A stretch of 64,000 nucleotides of DNA from assembly GCA_029817715.1 (NCBI GenBank), contig JARUPY010000190.1:1550001-1614000 (forward strand), written 5' to 3'. Both the position numbers and the translations under genes were made by a program. Positions 11,047 through 22,232 of this stretch are shown piece after piece. Under the pieces are notes generated by a model. It had not been told where the DNA came from and made no database searches. It worked only from the letters and a program-made list of their open reading frames with translations. This DNA comes from Melastoma dodecandrum. Its lineage: Eukaryota > Streptophyta > Magnoliopsida > Myrtales > Melastomataceae. Numbering within the stretch: the stretch's first letter is position 1; each line of letters opens with the position of its first letter.

Positions 11047-12570
11047 TTAAGTGAGTCGTTCTTTCCATTTGACAATAGAACCATCAACTTTAGAAGAAAT
11101 GCCACGCATATCATTTCGTCGCACATGGCAATTTTTAATGAAATGATCTGGCCTTCTACAGTAGTAGCAAAGTCTAGGTAGCCTTTGAATAATATAATGA
11201 GACTCGCCATTCCTAACATGAGGAGGAACATATTTCCCATGATGTGAATGTTTCTCATTTCCAGGAGCATGCATCTCATGCATACATAAATCAGTTTTGT
11301 TGTTCACAGCATCAAGTTGCTGCTGCAATTCCTCAATCTTTGATTTGGATTCAGAAAGCTTCTTTACCGCTTTCTTAGCCTTTGCTGATAACTCTTCCTT
11401 AAGAGAAGCGTTCTCAGCACTCAAGAATTTATTTTCCTTCTTAAGGGCTTTATTGTTTGCGGATAAAGACTCAATTTTATCATAGAGTTCCGAGAAAAGA
11501 TTCTCAATATCTTCAGCAGATAGATCAGAAGGTGAGAGAGCGTTTACCTTCTCAGCTTCAGCATCAGTTTGCGCCATATAGCAAATGTGTGCTGTTTCCT
11601 CATCCTGATCTGATTCCTCATCACTATCACTCCAAGATGCCATCATGGCATTTTTCTTGTATTTTGAAGATTTGCCCTTCTCATTCAAAAGTGGGCAATC
11701 TGGTCGCATATGACCAGGTTTGTTGCACTCATAGCATACACCACCTTTACTTTGGTGTGGTTTAGTATTCTTCTTTTTAATATCTCGCTTTCCCTTAAAG
11801 CGATTTTTGCGAAGATACCTTTTGAATTTCCTTGCCATCAAGGAGACTTCATCCTCAGAATCAGATGAAGATTCATCCTCAGATTCATCGGACATTTCTA
11901 CATTTCCCTTAAATGCAACAGCATTGGATTTCTTTTCTTCAGCAAACTTGTTCTCATTCTCATAAGCGACAAGAGAACCAAGTAGCTGTTGAAGACTTAA
12001 GCTCGTTAAGTCCTTTGCTTCTTCGATTGCCGTTTTCTTGGCTTCCCAAGTTTTAGGCAAAGAGCGAAGTATCTTTCTGACCAACTCAGAATTAGAAATA
12101 GTTTTGCCAAGTGATTCCATGGCATTAGTGATTTCGGTGAGTCTATCAAACATTTGATTTATTGACTCATCCTTTTTCATCTTGAATGCTTCGTATTGAG
12201 TTACTAATGCATTCACTTTGGATTCCTTGACTTGTTCTGTTCCATCATAGATCAAAGCAAGTCTATCCCACATTTCTTTCGCCGTCTTACAAGTAGAGAC
12301 GCGATTGAATTCGTTTCCAGCAAGAGCGCACACTAAATAGTGCATTGCTTTAGTATTGAGAGAAATAGTTCTCTTGCTTTCATTTTCATGCCGAATGTCG
12401 TTCGGATTAGGTGGAGGAACTATTAGATCTCCTTCCATAATAATATGCCAGCAATCGGCTTCTTTTGCTCCAATGAACAACTCCATTCTCATTTTCCAAT
12501 ATGAGAAGTGTTGTCCTGCAAAGAGCGGTGGACGTTCGGTCGAATGACCATCAGTCAAGAGCATTGACAT
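11047..12570 (-). CDS. Sirevirus gag (507 aa)
   Basis: This is an intact capsid/nucleocapsid frame. An N-terminal capsid-like region contains AKEMWDRLALIYDGTEQVKE and LTSLSLQQLLGSLVAYE, as in copia gag. An acidic serine-rich linker follows, then a CCHC zinc knuckle CYECNKPGHMRPDC, a long coiled coil (about residues 355-440) and a second knuckle-like CYYCRRPDHFIKNC near the end. The ORF starts just inside the PBS-side leader. It ends in TAA at 11047-11049 in the same frame as pol. Confidence 0.9.
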   Translation of the reverse strand: MSMLLTDGHSTERPPLFAGQHFSYWKMRMELFIGAKEADCWHIIMEGDLIVPPPNPNDIRHENESKRTISLNTKAMHYLVCALAGNEFNRVSTCKTAKEMWDRLALIYDGTEQVKESKVNALVTQYEAFKMKKDESINQMFDRLTEITNAMESLGKTISNSELVRKILRSLPKTWEAKKTAIEEAKDLTSLSLQQLLGSLVAYENENKFAEEKKSNAVAFKGNVEMSDESEDESSSDSEDEVSLMARKFKRYLRKNRFKGKRDIKKKNTKPHQSKGGVCYECNKPGHMRPDCPLLNEKGKSSKYKKNAMMASWSDSDEESDQDEETAHICYMAQTDAEAEKVNALSPSDLSAEDIENLFSELYDKIESLSANNKALKKENKFLSAENASLKEELSAKAKKAVKKLSESKSKIEELQQQLDAVNNKTDLCMHEMHAPGNEKHSHHGKYVPPHVRNGESHYIIQRLPRLCYYCRRPDHFIKNCHVRRNDMRGISSKVDGSIVKWKERLT

Positions 12571-12690
12571 TCTGTTCAGTACTCAGCAGCACCTTACTGT
12601 GCTTAATGTAAGACTGTCAGCAACAAGCTGTTTTGGTTCAGCAACAGAGTTCTGTACTAGCAATCACACAGAAAGCTTTCCAGCAAACCC

Positions 12691-12702
12691 GCTCTGATAC
12701 CA
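12691..12702 (-). other. Primer-binding site of the Sirevirus element
   Basis: On the element's strand the site reads TGGTATCAGAGC, complementary to the 3' end of initiator methionine tRNA. This is the standard copia primer site, two bases from the 5' LTR. Confidence 0.9.
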
Positions 12703-12704
12703 AT

Positions 12705-14811
12705 TGTTGGATCGTTCAGGAACACTAAGAGGGGGGTGAATTAGTGTTTATAACTTTTTCGCCCTTTCTCAGTGTCAGCGGAAGCGTACTGTATCACAGC
12801 AGAACGTTTCTCAGAATGAGAATTGCTTTGCTGTAACCGTTACGACTTAATCGTTGGATTCTCGTACTAGTGTTTACGCGATCGTAAGGGACACAGTAGT
12901 TTATAGTGGTTCGGCCTTAATCGACCTACGTCCACTTTCCACCGTAGAGGTGATTCCACTATTTGAAAATAATGGGTGCAAAGAGCCCTTGCACTAGGCG
13001 TAAGTTTTTCTCACAAAGTGAGATTTAGAATCCCGTACAACAGATGATCACTCCTGGCAACAGTCAGCTCCTCACACAGTGGACGTCGGCTCGTGTCCAG
13101 CAGAATAATGCTCACGCTCAGCAGTTGATTGCTCAAAGGATTCGCACACAGCTCGTTGTCGCTTAATATAAACCTGACTATCAAAGCACACAGACAACGT
13201 TATGTTAGAGTATAAATCCTCACAGATAATTCCTTACAATGAAGAATAGCTTCTCAGAGAGTAGCTCGTTTCTGTTTCACAGCGAAGGATTGCTTTAGCA
13301 CTTGTTTGCTCAGAAGAGGATTTCCACAAAGATTTCGTCCCTTCTCAGGATGATCCTGTCTATAAGCGCCAGAGAGACAACCACAAAGTTGATCAAATAG
13401 ATCACCACAAAGATCACGAAGAGAAGAACCACAAAGATCACAAAGAGAACCACAAAGACCACTTAGAAGGTATCCGTCCTACACTCAGTTCGGACGTGCA
13501 CGGTTACCACAGCCGTGACTCACTGCACTGCACACCCAGTGCCTAGGGTGGAATTTTCCGATCCGTTGGCTTCCACGCAACCTGCTTTACTAACCCTCTG
13601 TATCAGGCGTTCAAGACTTCTGCACAGCACCCCTGTGCTCGGGAGGACCTCTTTCCACTCCGGCGGCGTTCCCAACTCCTGCTCTACCCTGCAGGCACGA
13701 GACTTCTGGCGCGCACCCGCAAGTGCGTGTCTAACTGCTCAAACTCCGTAGGCTCGAGACTTCCCTGCGAAAAGACACGACAAGAACGGCTTCTTGCCGA
13801 TGGGTCAGCAACCGGTTACTGCAATCAGCACAGGTATTCACTTAGCTTCCCTCAGACGATTCGTCGGCTGCTCGATGAACGTACCGAGGACACCTAGTCC
13901 CTCTCACGACGATCAAGGAATCTGAACTCAGCCCCTTGACACCCTCGCACGCAGTTTGCGAGCAATAAGAACCAGGAGACACTTAGCACCTTCCGCTCTC
14001 CGTCGACCACTTAGACCACTCAGACCACTCAGCCACTCAGCCCACTTAGAAATCGTTCGAAAACGTTGTAGGATTATGTGAGGGTCGTCTGGGATAAGAA
14101 GGAACCGAAACAAATAATCTGTTTCCCAAAAACGAATAATTTGTTTCCTAAAATCAGAATACAGGAAGCTGTAATCGTGAGTCAGCAACAGGATGCTCAA
14201 CGGTCATAATGACCAAGAAGGGAAGGAAATCTTTGATGATATTCCTTGCACGTATAATCTTATTAGATTAAATGATTATCAGAATAAGATATTTAATCAT
14301 TAAATATAATTAGACTGCAATAAGCAAATCTGGAATAATAATTATTCTTTCATCAGCGCAATAACGCAGAATAGTTTTGCTGTAATGCAGCAAGGTCTTT
14401 CTTAAGTGTAACGACACATTGCTTAGGTTGCAGCGTAACATTGCTGCAGGATAACATTGCTGCAGGATATCCAAGAAATATTTTGTTTCCAAAATTAAAC
14501 TTGGAAAGCTAATCTCGTAATATTTAGATGCCTAAATATTATAAATGAGATCAATGAGCCAGATTAAATGAACGTGGGCATTCAGATAAATATTCTACAT
14601 TAGTCCGAAATAAATCATGGATATTAAAGAATATGTTTCCATAATTTTAATATTTATGCGCAATATCACAGTAACGCTTAACTGTAACGCAGCAATCTGT
14701 AACTGTTACTTGCTGTGGTCCAGCAACACAGTTCTCAAGCTCATCACTAAGAATAAGCGAAGTGTTTCAGCAATTATCTTCTCAAGCTCATCATCAAAAC
14801 CAAGACTAACA
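12705..14811 (-). repeat. 5' LTR of the Sirevirus element
   Basis: This direct repeat of 3506-5611 has the same TGTTGG and CTAACA ends and the same inner short tandem repeats. It borders the PBS, so it is the promoter-bearing LTR of this minus-strand element. Confidence 0.93.
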
Positions 14812-15393
14812 ATTAGGTTCGCAGGGTGAACCGAAGGTATTGTTACCTTCTTTCTCCTAGCTGGGTGTTGAACCCGATACTGCTTTCAATCTTATTGTTA
14901 CTGTGAAATGGCTTCAAGCGATATTAGATTTCTCTTTGTTGCCCTCGTTCTGATCATCTGTCGAATTCCTTTTGGCTTTCTTTACAAGGAGAAGATATCT
15001 GATATCGGTCTTTATTGGATTCTATAGGTTTACCCAAATATGAGGACAGCATTATTAGACATTGTTGAAACCTGTGGTGTACGAGGATTGTATGCTGGGT
15101 TATCTCCAACTCTTGTCGAAATTGTTCCCTATGCTGGCCTTCAGTTGGCACCTACGACACATTTAAGAGGTGGGCAAAGGTGAGGCCTTTGGCTTTAAGC
15201 ATGGTTCTATGATACAATTTCAATCTTTAATGTTTAAAACTCGGCATAGATATTTAGTATTTGTAAGTTCAATTCCGAGATGTTTCCTCTGTGCTCTGTC
15301 CCTCAGGTTTGGAACCATTACCGAGCTTCCCAGAGTGGCATCACTAGTACAGATGATGCGCTTCCCAGCTTTCAGCTTTTCCTGTGTAGGCTG

Positions 15394-17814
15394 TGTACGC
15401 GCGCCTTCTAGCCTAGCACGCGCGCAGCGGTTCGGACGACCCGAGGATCCGGGCCCGCTCCCCTAGAGTCTTCCGGTCGGCGTCGCGACTCGAACGTCAA
15501 ACGCTGCGGAAGAGACAAGGGTGGTCCCTCCTTTGATTCCTGACCGGGTCTGCCCAGACTCTTCGCCGATCGTCTCCATGCTCCTTAAGAGGCGACGAGT
15601 GAAAAGAAGCGCATGACCCGAAGAGGAAGCTTCGGGAGATTCCAAGAGCGGCTCGTGTCGCCGTCACCCATCCAAAATGACTTCGTAAATATGTGTTGTT
15701 TAACCTAGGTAAACTATTACGGAGTCGCCACCGACTTAATTATAAAAGCTTGGTTTAAGTCGGAAAACCAGAGTAGATTCGGGGATTCCTAATTACTACC
15801 TCTTACATTTTAAACATGCGAAAAGATGGCGTTTGCTCTAAAAGGTTTGCTTTTGGTTAACGGGCATTGGACCCGATTCAGGCGTTGGACCCGAACTCAT
15901 GTGTATTTGTTTAACAATCACATGCAACGATAAACCTATGGGCCTAAGGCATGCGGACAGGCACAGACAATTATTTAGATCAAAAGGAGCGGGGAAGGGC
16001 GGTGATTGCGGGCCTATGCCCTTGGGCCCACAATCCGTTACATGTGGAAAAAAAAAAACGGGAGGCCCGCACCTCCCTCATGTACCTAAGGTTTGCCGGT
16101 TGGGGATGTCTGGAGCGTTTCCGCTATGATCCACCGTGCATCATCTTGAAGTTGGAAAACAGAAGCGAACGATGTGAAGTGTTTGAGCCCATCGACCTCC
16201 AATATGTCCCGAACGTCACACGGATTGACGAGATTGTATTTTCACATGCGAAAATGTCGAGATAGGAAAATGATTAGTAAATAGTAATATATACATGATA
16301 AACACGAGGATCATGGACTTAAAAAAACATATCAATGACAGCCAGCAAGTTCAAGACATGACGGAAAATCGTAATCGAATGACTCTCAACCGTGGCAGCT
16401 TTGGTACCTTTTAAACAAAGATGCATAACTTTCTGCTCAATTCATGAAAATGCGTGTATTTATACTTGAAAGAAAGCTCTTCAAGTCAATAATCCAGTAG
16501 AATAAGTTTCAAGTCAATCTAAGATTTGTAACGAAATTTATGAATGAAAGAGTGAGATGTCCACATGCAGATCCGAGCCCCGACAGTTTTATTACCTCTC
16601 GGAAAAAAGTGTATAACTTTTAGCTCAGTTCATAAAAATGAACTTACTTATACTCAAAACAAATCTCTTGAAGTCAGGCATCTAATGGCATAAGTTTTAG
16701 GTCAATACGATTTCCAGAAAGAAAGTTATGAGTGAAAGAGTGGACTATCGACACGCAGATCCGAGCCTGTAAGTCTTCCGATTCTTCGAAAAAACATTCC
16801 ATTCATATGTAAATGCCATGTCATTTTAAAACCACTAAAAATTTGTACATGAAACATCATATACAGCTAGTGTGACATGTCTAGAGTATATTTGAAGTTC
16901 GACGTATGACAAAAATGCAAACGGTGATATCCAAACGGGCGAAACTCGGTCTTTTGTAACCAGTACAATGTTTTGTTCGAAACTCCTAGGTTAAGAATTC
17001 AAATTTAGCTTGGTTGGTGCCCTTGGAACCGTATTTAAGTTAGGAATCAAATGCAAGTGGTTTCACGGGATTCCGATAACAAAAAGATATACAGTAAAAA
17101 CCGAAGATTGCGCAAACTGAACCGAAACATGCTTGGACTTACCGAGCTATTTTGGCTCGATGGGAGGCCTGCAACACATCCCAACATGCTAGGACGTATG
17201 AAAGGAAGGGGATGTGAGAGTCTTGGCCTGTTTTGGCGACCACAGGATGTCTCCGAGAGTTGGTTCTCGGCTGTCCAATCCTTGCGGCTGCACAAACAAG
17301 AAAACGTCAAAGCAAAAGGGGAGCCCCTGCGAAGCTACGAGGTTACGAAAGGTGGTAGTTGAGTCCTCCTCTTCTTTGGACGAGGGATGGCAGATCCTAG
17401 ATGCCGGAGAGAAGGCCTTGAGCATGGAGACGGCGAAGGAAGGATGTCGGAGATTGTCAGGGGTTGCCATTGTTTCTTCTTGCCGCAGCCGTCAACTTGT
17501 GAAACCGGAACGTGTCCTCCACGGTTAGGCTGGTCGAGGGGATCTCCATTGCTCCATGAGCTTACCTTGGTCGAGAGCCTCGTCGGAAAAAGGGGAAGCT
17601 TCAAGAATGCTTGAAAGGGGAGCTTTGTTTTGTGTTTTTTTGTTTCCGTCCCCCTCTCTTTGTCTTTTTGATGGCTGATTTATAGCCATAAAAAAAAAAT
17701 CAGCCAAGGAATATGTAACCGATGTAGGTTACGAAACCCATCAAGTGAGCATTGAAGGCTATTGAATGGCATTGAAAGCTTCCGTTACAAATTTGTGAAT
17801 TTGGGGTGTTTACA
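15394..17814. mobile_element. Putative solo LTR (2.4 kb), TSD GGCTG
   Basis: The segment begins TGTACGCG and ends GGTGTTTACA. It is flanked by GGCTG at 15389-15393 and 17815-17819. Joining the flanks restores the carrier exon (CRL, then AAGTCAKLV). It has no gag or pol frame, so a solo LTR left by LTR-LTR recombination is the simplest reading. The inner phrase ACGGAGTCGCCACCGACTTA and the TTTGGGGTGTTTACA end recall LTRs of the Tat/Ogre group of Ty3/gypsy elements. That lineage is from memory and tentative, while the boundaries are firm. Confidence 0.8.
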
Positions 17815-17882
17815 GGCTGGCTGCCGGTACTTGTGCCAAACTCGTCTGTCATCCTCTAGATGTCGTAAAGAAACGATTTCAG

Positions 17883-18374
17883 GTATGAGATTACAGTAAG
17901 CTCACAAAGTATGGGGTTCTTAAATTATTCTCAAGAGTTTGGTCATATATCATCACTTGCTGAACGACTAAATTAGAAGGTTTTGTTGTTACCATAGTCA
18001 GTTGTTTTACCTTAATTACATGTGAGAGAATTCCCTTCGAAGCATTTACTTCATCAGAATATATTAATGTTCTTTCAGTACTGTGATTGCCAATGTTTTG
18101 AAAGATTGTAGGTTTGCTTCCTGGTGGATGCTGTCGACGAACATTGGTGTCTGTGAATACAAAGTGTAAATCGCGGCATGGGGTGTGCAACAACACAAAA
18201 ACTTGGGTTTTTATCTGCATCAAATTGCTACATTCTTACATCTGCAGTACTTTGTCGTGTCATAATCCTATAATCACAATTTCCAAACCATCATACCGAA
18301 CACTACCATCACTTAGCAAAATGGAATGCTCCCAGCACAATCCCACCATTAACAACGACATTGCGGAAGCCCTT
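17883..18374. other. Non-coding remainder downstream of the carrier relic
   Basis: The stretch starts as a carrier intron (GTATGAGATT donor at 17883). I do not find the expected following carrier exon. No other gene is recognised before the minus-strand membrane-protein relic. Confidence 0.4.
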
Positions 18375-18682
18375 TCACTTGGCCGAGTCGTCCTGCCCGC
18401 CGGAGATGGAAAGTCTGTTGTAGAGCAGCACCGTTATCAACACTAAGAACAGGGCGACCCTGACTGGGGACCCACTGACACGGTGAATGCTCTCAGGCTC
18501 ACTGGTCAATAGGATCGACGCAACTACTGAGCCCTGGTCTGACGAGAGGAAGTGGATAGTTAGGAGCAACAGTATCGGCAGCAGGGGCAGGCCAATGGGG
18601 CTGAGCGTGTCTGCGACCGCAGACGTGATGGCCACTCCTCCGTCCTGACGATGAACGGCACGAGCACGACCGCCCCTACCAT
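18375..18682 (-). pseudogene. Small two-helix plant membrane-protein gene, frameshifted (copy 1)
   Basis: From an ATG at 18680-18682 (minus strand) the frame reads MVGAVVLVPFIV, then shifts by one missing base. The second frame resumes at AITSAVADTLSPIGLPLLPI, passes a serine-rich loop (SEPESIHRVSGSP) and a second hydrophobic stretch (VALFLVLITVLLY), and ends GGQDDSAK at 18375. Two hydrophobic helices and a short acidic tail fit a conserved small plant membrane protein of about 100 residues whose role I do not know. The one-base deletion near 18640-18650 disables this copy. A second, differently damaged copy lies at 37573-37702. Confidence 0.7.
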
Positions 18683-20741
18683 CGCCTCTCCTCAGAAGAT
18701 CTATTTATAATCTAAAAATTCCTAAAAGATATTATTATAAGCGTAAAATTTAAACTAAATTTAACCACAGAAATCTCATAATACCAAGATCAAGATTTTC
18801 TTTTATCTTATTGAATTTCGATTGATTCAAAATTTTCTTCAAAAGATCTTCAATCTAATCTTCTGAATATTTAGAGCTACTCAAATCTATCTCGACGTCT
18901 TTTTGAAATCTTACTCGATTTTTCTCTCGGGCATTTTCCATCATGAGTGTTATTTCCTCTTTCCAGAAGATAGGAAAGCTTTTCCTTCTCATTTTCACGG
19001 ACATAAACTCACGACCATCAGAATTCACAATGGTGCAAGTCATATCCTTAAAATGCAGCATAATTTTTTTATATAGCTCAAATTTGGCATGATGTGATTT
19101 GTTCTCGTACCTTTGCTGAGAAACACAAGGCAACAAATATTTGATCATCTTCTTGATAATATTCTTGGCATCCTTTCTCTATGACCAAGTTGTTGACATG
19201 ACCTGCATCGTACATTCGGTCTAACGGTTATTGTCTAGCAACATAGGCACATTCAACACTCTTTTCTTTCTTTTTGATCTTTATGATTCATATCATCTTT
19301 ATCAACTTTATATGTTCTTGAGCTTGAAATGCATGGATGACCTCAGTTAACGTGATTTTTGACAAATCTTTGGAGTCTTAAAGAGATGATATTTGGCAAT
19401 TCCATTCAGAATATGCATACGACGCGTTTTGCTACATGTTCTGCCACATGGAGTCGGATTTGATTCAAGGTTGAATTATTATTAGCGCGCTCTCATACCA
19501 GTATTAGGTATTTTTGGGTAGGGATATGCGGAGGCGAAAATACACTGTAATTTTATTTTTGAAAAAAAACATACATTGTTCCCTCCATCTATTTATAACC
19601 TAAAAAACATAAGACTAATATTTCTTAAATATCTTCAAAGATATTATTCTAAGCATAAAATCTAAACTAAATATAACAGCAAAAATATCATAATTACAAC
19701 AGGCTAAGGGGTGAGCATCGGGTGACGAGTTGTCATGCAAAGCCGGACTGGAAGCAACGCGACTCATCCTTGCATAGCTATAGGATTCGGTTTATAAGAG
19801 AAAACATATAAACATATCCTCTTAAGCAATAACCTTATTATCGATTTATTTTCCGGCTTATAAGATTTGATTCTTAAAATCGTTTTCACATTACACTATA
19901 ATTCTCGTGTCGCATGGTGAACGAATGGTGATATCATAACTATGTAACAAAAATCAATCCTCAATTTAATTTTTTAGGTTAAACAGGAATATTTTTTCTA
20001 GTCCGATTTCCAGAATTTTACCCTGAATTATTCGAACTCGACCTGAATAAAATACTTAATTATAATGAGTGAGTCTTCGAACAATAATAACTATATATGA
20101 TAAGTTTCAATCTCGATACTTCTTTAAGCGAATTCAAGTCTCTTACCACGTTTATTTCTTTATGTCTTGATCTAGCATGTCTTATCACATACATTAGTTA
20201 TTCGCGACCAATTATTTTTTGCCTATTATTCACAACAAATTGATTAATAAAAAGAATATAACATAAAAATCAATATTCAGCTTGAATTTCTAGATTAAAT
20301 TGTAATATTTTTGCATAATATGAAAATGATTTTGGATTCAAACGCGATTGTGTGTATTCAAATCTACAACTCCCCTCCCGACAACTAGAAATCAATCAAC
20401 CGCCAACTATGATTATATCAAGACACTTTAAAATAAATGGGACATTGAAGTAACATGATGGGCTCATTACAACGTATGCACTCGTAGAAGATGAAAAATG
20501 TACTTCCCTCCCCAAGAATGGGCTAAAATATGGGCCACCTCTGTAGTTCTCCTTTATAAATTACCGTTTTAAAAGAACCAACAGTCTTCTTCTTATTTAA
20601 AATTAATTATTGGTTTGCTTTTTTTATTAGTCTTTTTTTATTAATTATCATTTAATAATTGTGGAAACAGAAATGTATACATCCCCAAAATGTATAGAAA
20701 CAGATATTTGTGCATAGTTGTAAAACTACAAAAACATAAAT

Positions 20742-20930
20742 ATGTGCACTGTTGTGGATCTACACATGATAAGGTTTAAAGGCTATGCCATTTTGGCAGA
20801 AAGGCTGAAATCATGTTATTTCTGTGGTATGCTTGGTTATGTGGTCAGGCAATGTCTGATCAAAAGAGCCCAAAGCATGTTAAATGCGTTTTTCGGGAAA
20901 GCGAGTCGAATACACATGGGGGGAATCTTT
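20742..20930 (+). pseudogene. Relic copia gag zinc knuckle (copy 1)
   Basis: The frame reads CYFCGMLGYVVRQCLIKRAQ, a CCHC nucleocapsid knuckle in which His is replaced by Tyr. It continues as KASRIHM and then meets a deletion breakpoint. The fuller copy at 43140-43790 shows that protease-region copia sequence originally followed. Confidence 0.55.
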
Positions 20931-21666
20931 CCCATTAAACATATGGGTTGTTGGGTTGACAGGAAACTGATGCTTATTAATCATAAGTTTTGAATTAGAT
21001 CTTGGAAATGCTGCAATGTTCAATGCTCCTGTTTGCTTCTGCAAGTGGGGGTTATATAAAGAGGTGTACAGTTGTCTCATGAAATTTCGAGTCATTTTTT
21101 GGACAATTGTGAAAGGGGGTGGGGAATGGGCGGTCTTTAAACAAATGGAATGTTGTCTCATGAAAGTGGAACAACTTCAAAAATGGTTATTCTTCTGCTT
21201 CTTCAGGCGAATGGATCCGGGCGATGAAGCTATCTTGAAGAGAAAATGCACTGTTGTTTTAAACATGTAGCAGACCGCCGCATGATCGAGCCTGTCGTAC
21301 CGTTCGGCTCGTCGCAGGCGTATTTTCCATAAACAGAGATAATCACACGTTTTTGTTTTTTTTTTTACCGCGTGTTATTATTTAGTAATGATATCGGGCT
21401 CGAGGGCTTTGTAGGAACCGCGAATATATGAGTTACATATCGGTTGGGCGTTGGAGAATTTATACGTGTTGACTAATAAGCCTTGCGTGGATGTTGGGTC
21501 TATTCTCAGGTACTTCATGCGACTGGCCTCTGCACTGATGCCCGAACGGTGACTGAAGGGAGTGTTGGGCTGTGCCATTACGAGAGATCCCATGCCGGGA
21601 AGCATAAAGGGAGCCAAGATGGAGGAGCTGCGACTGTGGAACGCATAGTGGAACAACCAAGCCGAA

Positions 21667-21667
21667 G

Positions 21668-21696
<29 letters not shown>
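21667..21696 (+). repeat. Homopolymer of 30 G upstream of NLR-A
   Basis: Thirty consecutive guanines lie about 540 bases upstream of the NLR-A start codon. The paralogous site near 45215-45225 has only seven. Such a run can form stacked G-quadruplexes and is unstable in replication and sequencing. Confidence 0.9.
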
Positions 21697-21699
<3 letters not shown>

Positions 21700-21954
21700 C
21701 AAATGGCCTATATCCAGGGGTGGCAACAGATGGGGACGAGGAAAGGGAAGTGAAAGATGATACTTTGAAGGAAGCCGGATGGTTGAAACTAAAAGGGTGG
21801 GACAAGTGATCCATCCAGTCCTGCTGTTATTCGATTGGATCGTATCTGTTTTGGAGACAAATGTAATGTAATGCCTTATTTCCTACTTGCAGGCGCACGT
21901 TGGGCCTTACAGGAAGGAATCTGGGCCACCTCTGTAGTTCTCCTCCTTTTCTTT

Positions 21955-22232
21955 CTCCTTTATAAATTACCTTTATAAAAGAAAGAACAGTCTTCTTCTT
22001 ATTTAAAATTAATTAGTGGTTTGCTTTATTAATTATCATTTTGGCTAGAATCCAAATCTGCTTTAGCCGGCGAAATCTCATAAAAAAAGAATTGTTGAGC
22101 TTATGATTGATTACAAGTTGATGCCAGAATCAAAAACTGCTTTTGGTAAGTTTGGCTTCTTTCTACTTTTTTCCGTTTCAAACACCTTCCTCTGCTCTTC
22201 ATCCCACCCACCTAACTAAGACGACCGGAGAA
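21955..22232 (+). promoter_or_regulatory. Putative core promoter and leader of NLR-A
   Basis: TATAAATT at 21961-21968 and TTTATAAAA at 21972-21980 are TATA-like and lie 250-270 bases before the ATG at 22233. A closely matching segment, CTTTATAAAAACAACAGTC, precedes NLR-C at about 45440. The leader just before the ATG (ACGACCGGAGAA) is conserved in NLR-A, NLR-B and NLR-C. Confidence 0.45.

Larger units (their letters stand above)
3506..14811 (-). mobile_element. Sirevirus-type Ty1/copia retrotransposon, 11.3 kb
   Basis: Two direct repeats of about 2.1 kb with TG...CA ends (3506-5611 and 12705-14811) flank minus-strand gag, pol and a third ORF. The order is PBS next to the right LTR and polypurine tracts next to the left LTR, so transcription runs right to left. 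The very long LTRs, an extra ORF after pol and several polypurine tracts are hallmarks of the Sirevirus (SIRE/Maximus) lineage. By eye the LTRs differ at roughly 1.5-2 percent of positions, so the insertion is fairly recent but not new. Gag and pol are in one frame separated by TAA, and the integrase region has a further TAG, so this copy is not autonomous. Confidence 0.93.
3054..17882 (+). pseudogene. Mitochondrial thiamine-diphosphate-carrier-like gene, split by two transposons
   Basis: Four exon pieces match the plant mitochondrial carrier family for thiamine diphosphate. They are 3054-3165 ([17 protein letters not shown]), 3398-3505 plus 14817-14836 ([20 protein letters not shown], then SYPFGLLRT and GSQGEPK), 15028-15179 ([20 protein letters not shown]), and 15307-15393 plus 17820-17882 (SFQLFLCRLAAGTCAKLVCH, then PLDVVKKRFQ). 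Splice sites are preserved. Removing the two insertions with one copy of each target duplication leaves uninterrupted exon sequence. Lesions are a one-base deletion near 15144-15147 (TT for TTT before GGC ACC), Asp to Gly in the PFDLLR carrier signature, and absence of the first and last exons. The normal product sits in the inner mitochondrial membrane. This copy cannot make it. Confidence 0.85.
18690..21830. repeat. Duplicated non-coding spacer, copy 1
   Basis: AT-rich spacer DNA upstream of NLR-A that recurs almost block for block at 37703-38967 and 42456-45400. Matching pairs include 18700-19950 with 37720-38965, 20070-20930 with 42465-43318, 20930-21180 with 44440-44695, and 21520-21810 with 45065-45365. 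Between blocks the two copies differ by large insertions or deletions. No intact gene is seen. 20740-20930 holds a degenerate copia zinc knuckle. Confidence 0.8.

Noticed and set aside
16000..17600. Several short open frames on both strands inside the 2.4 kb element
   Set aside because: They have no domains, overlap each other on opposite strands, and lie in an LTR-like sequence.
21460..21814. Open frames with polyproline or polyglycine around the G run
   Set aside because: They are translation artefacts of the homopolymer. The paralogous sequence without the run has no equivalent protein.
22143..22232. Upstream extension of the NLR-A frame by 30 codons
   Set aside because: The extension is not shared by NLR-B or NLR-C, looks like leader DNA, and the conserved family start is the ATG at 22233.
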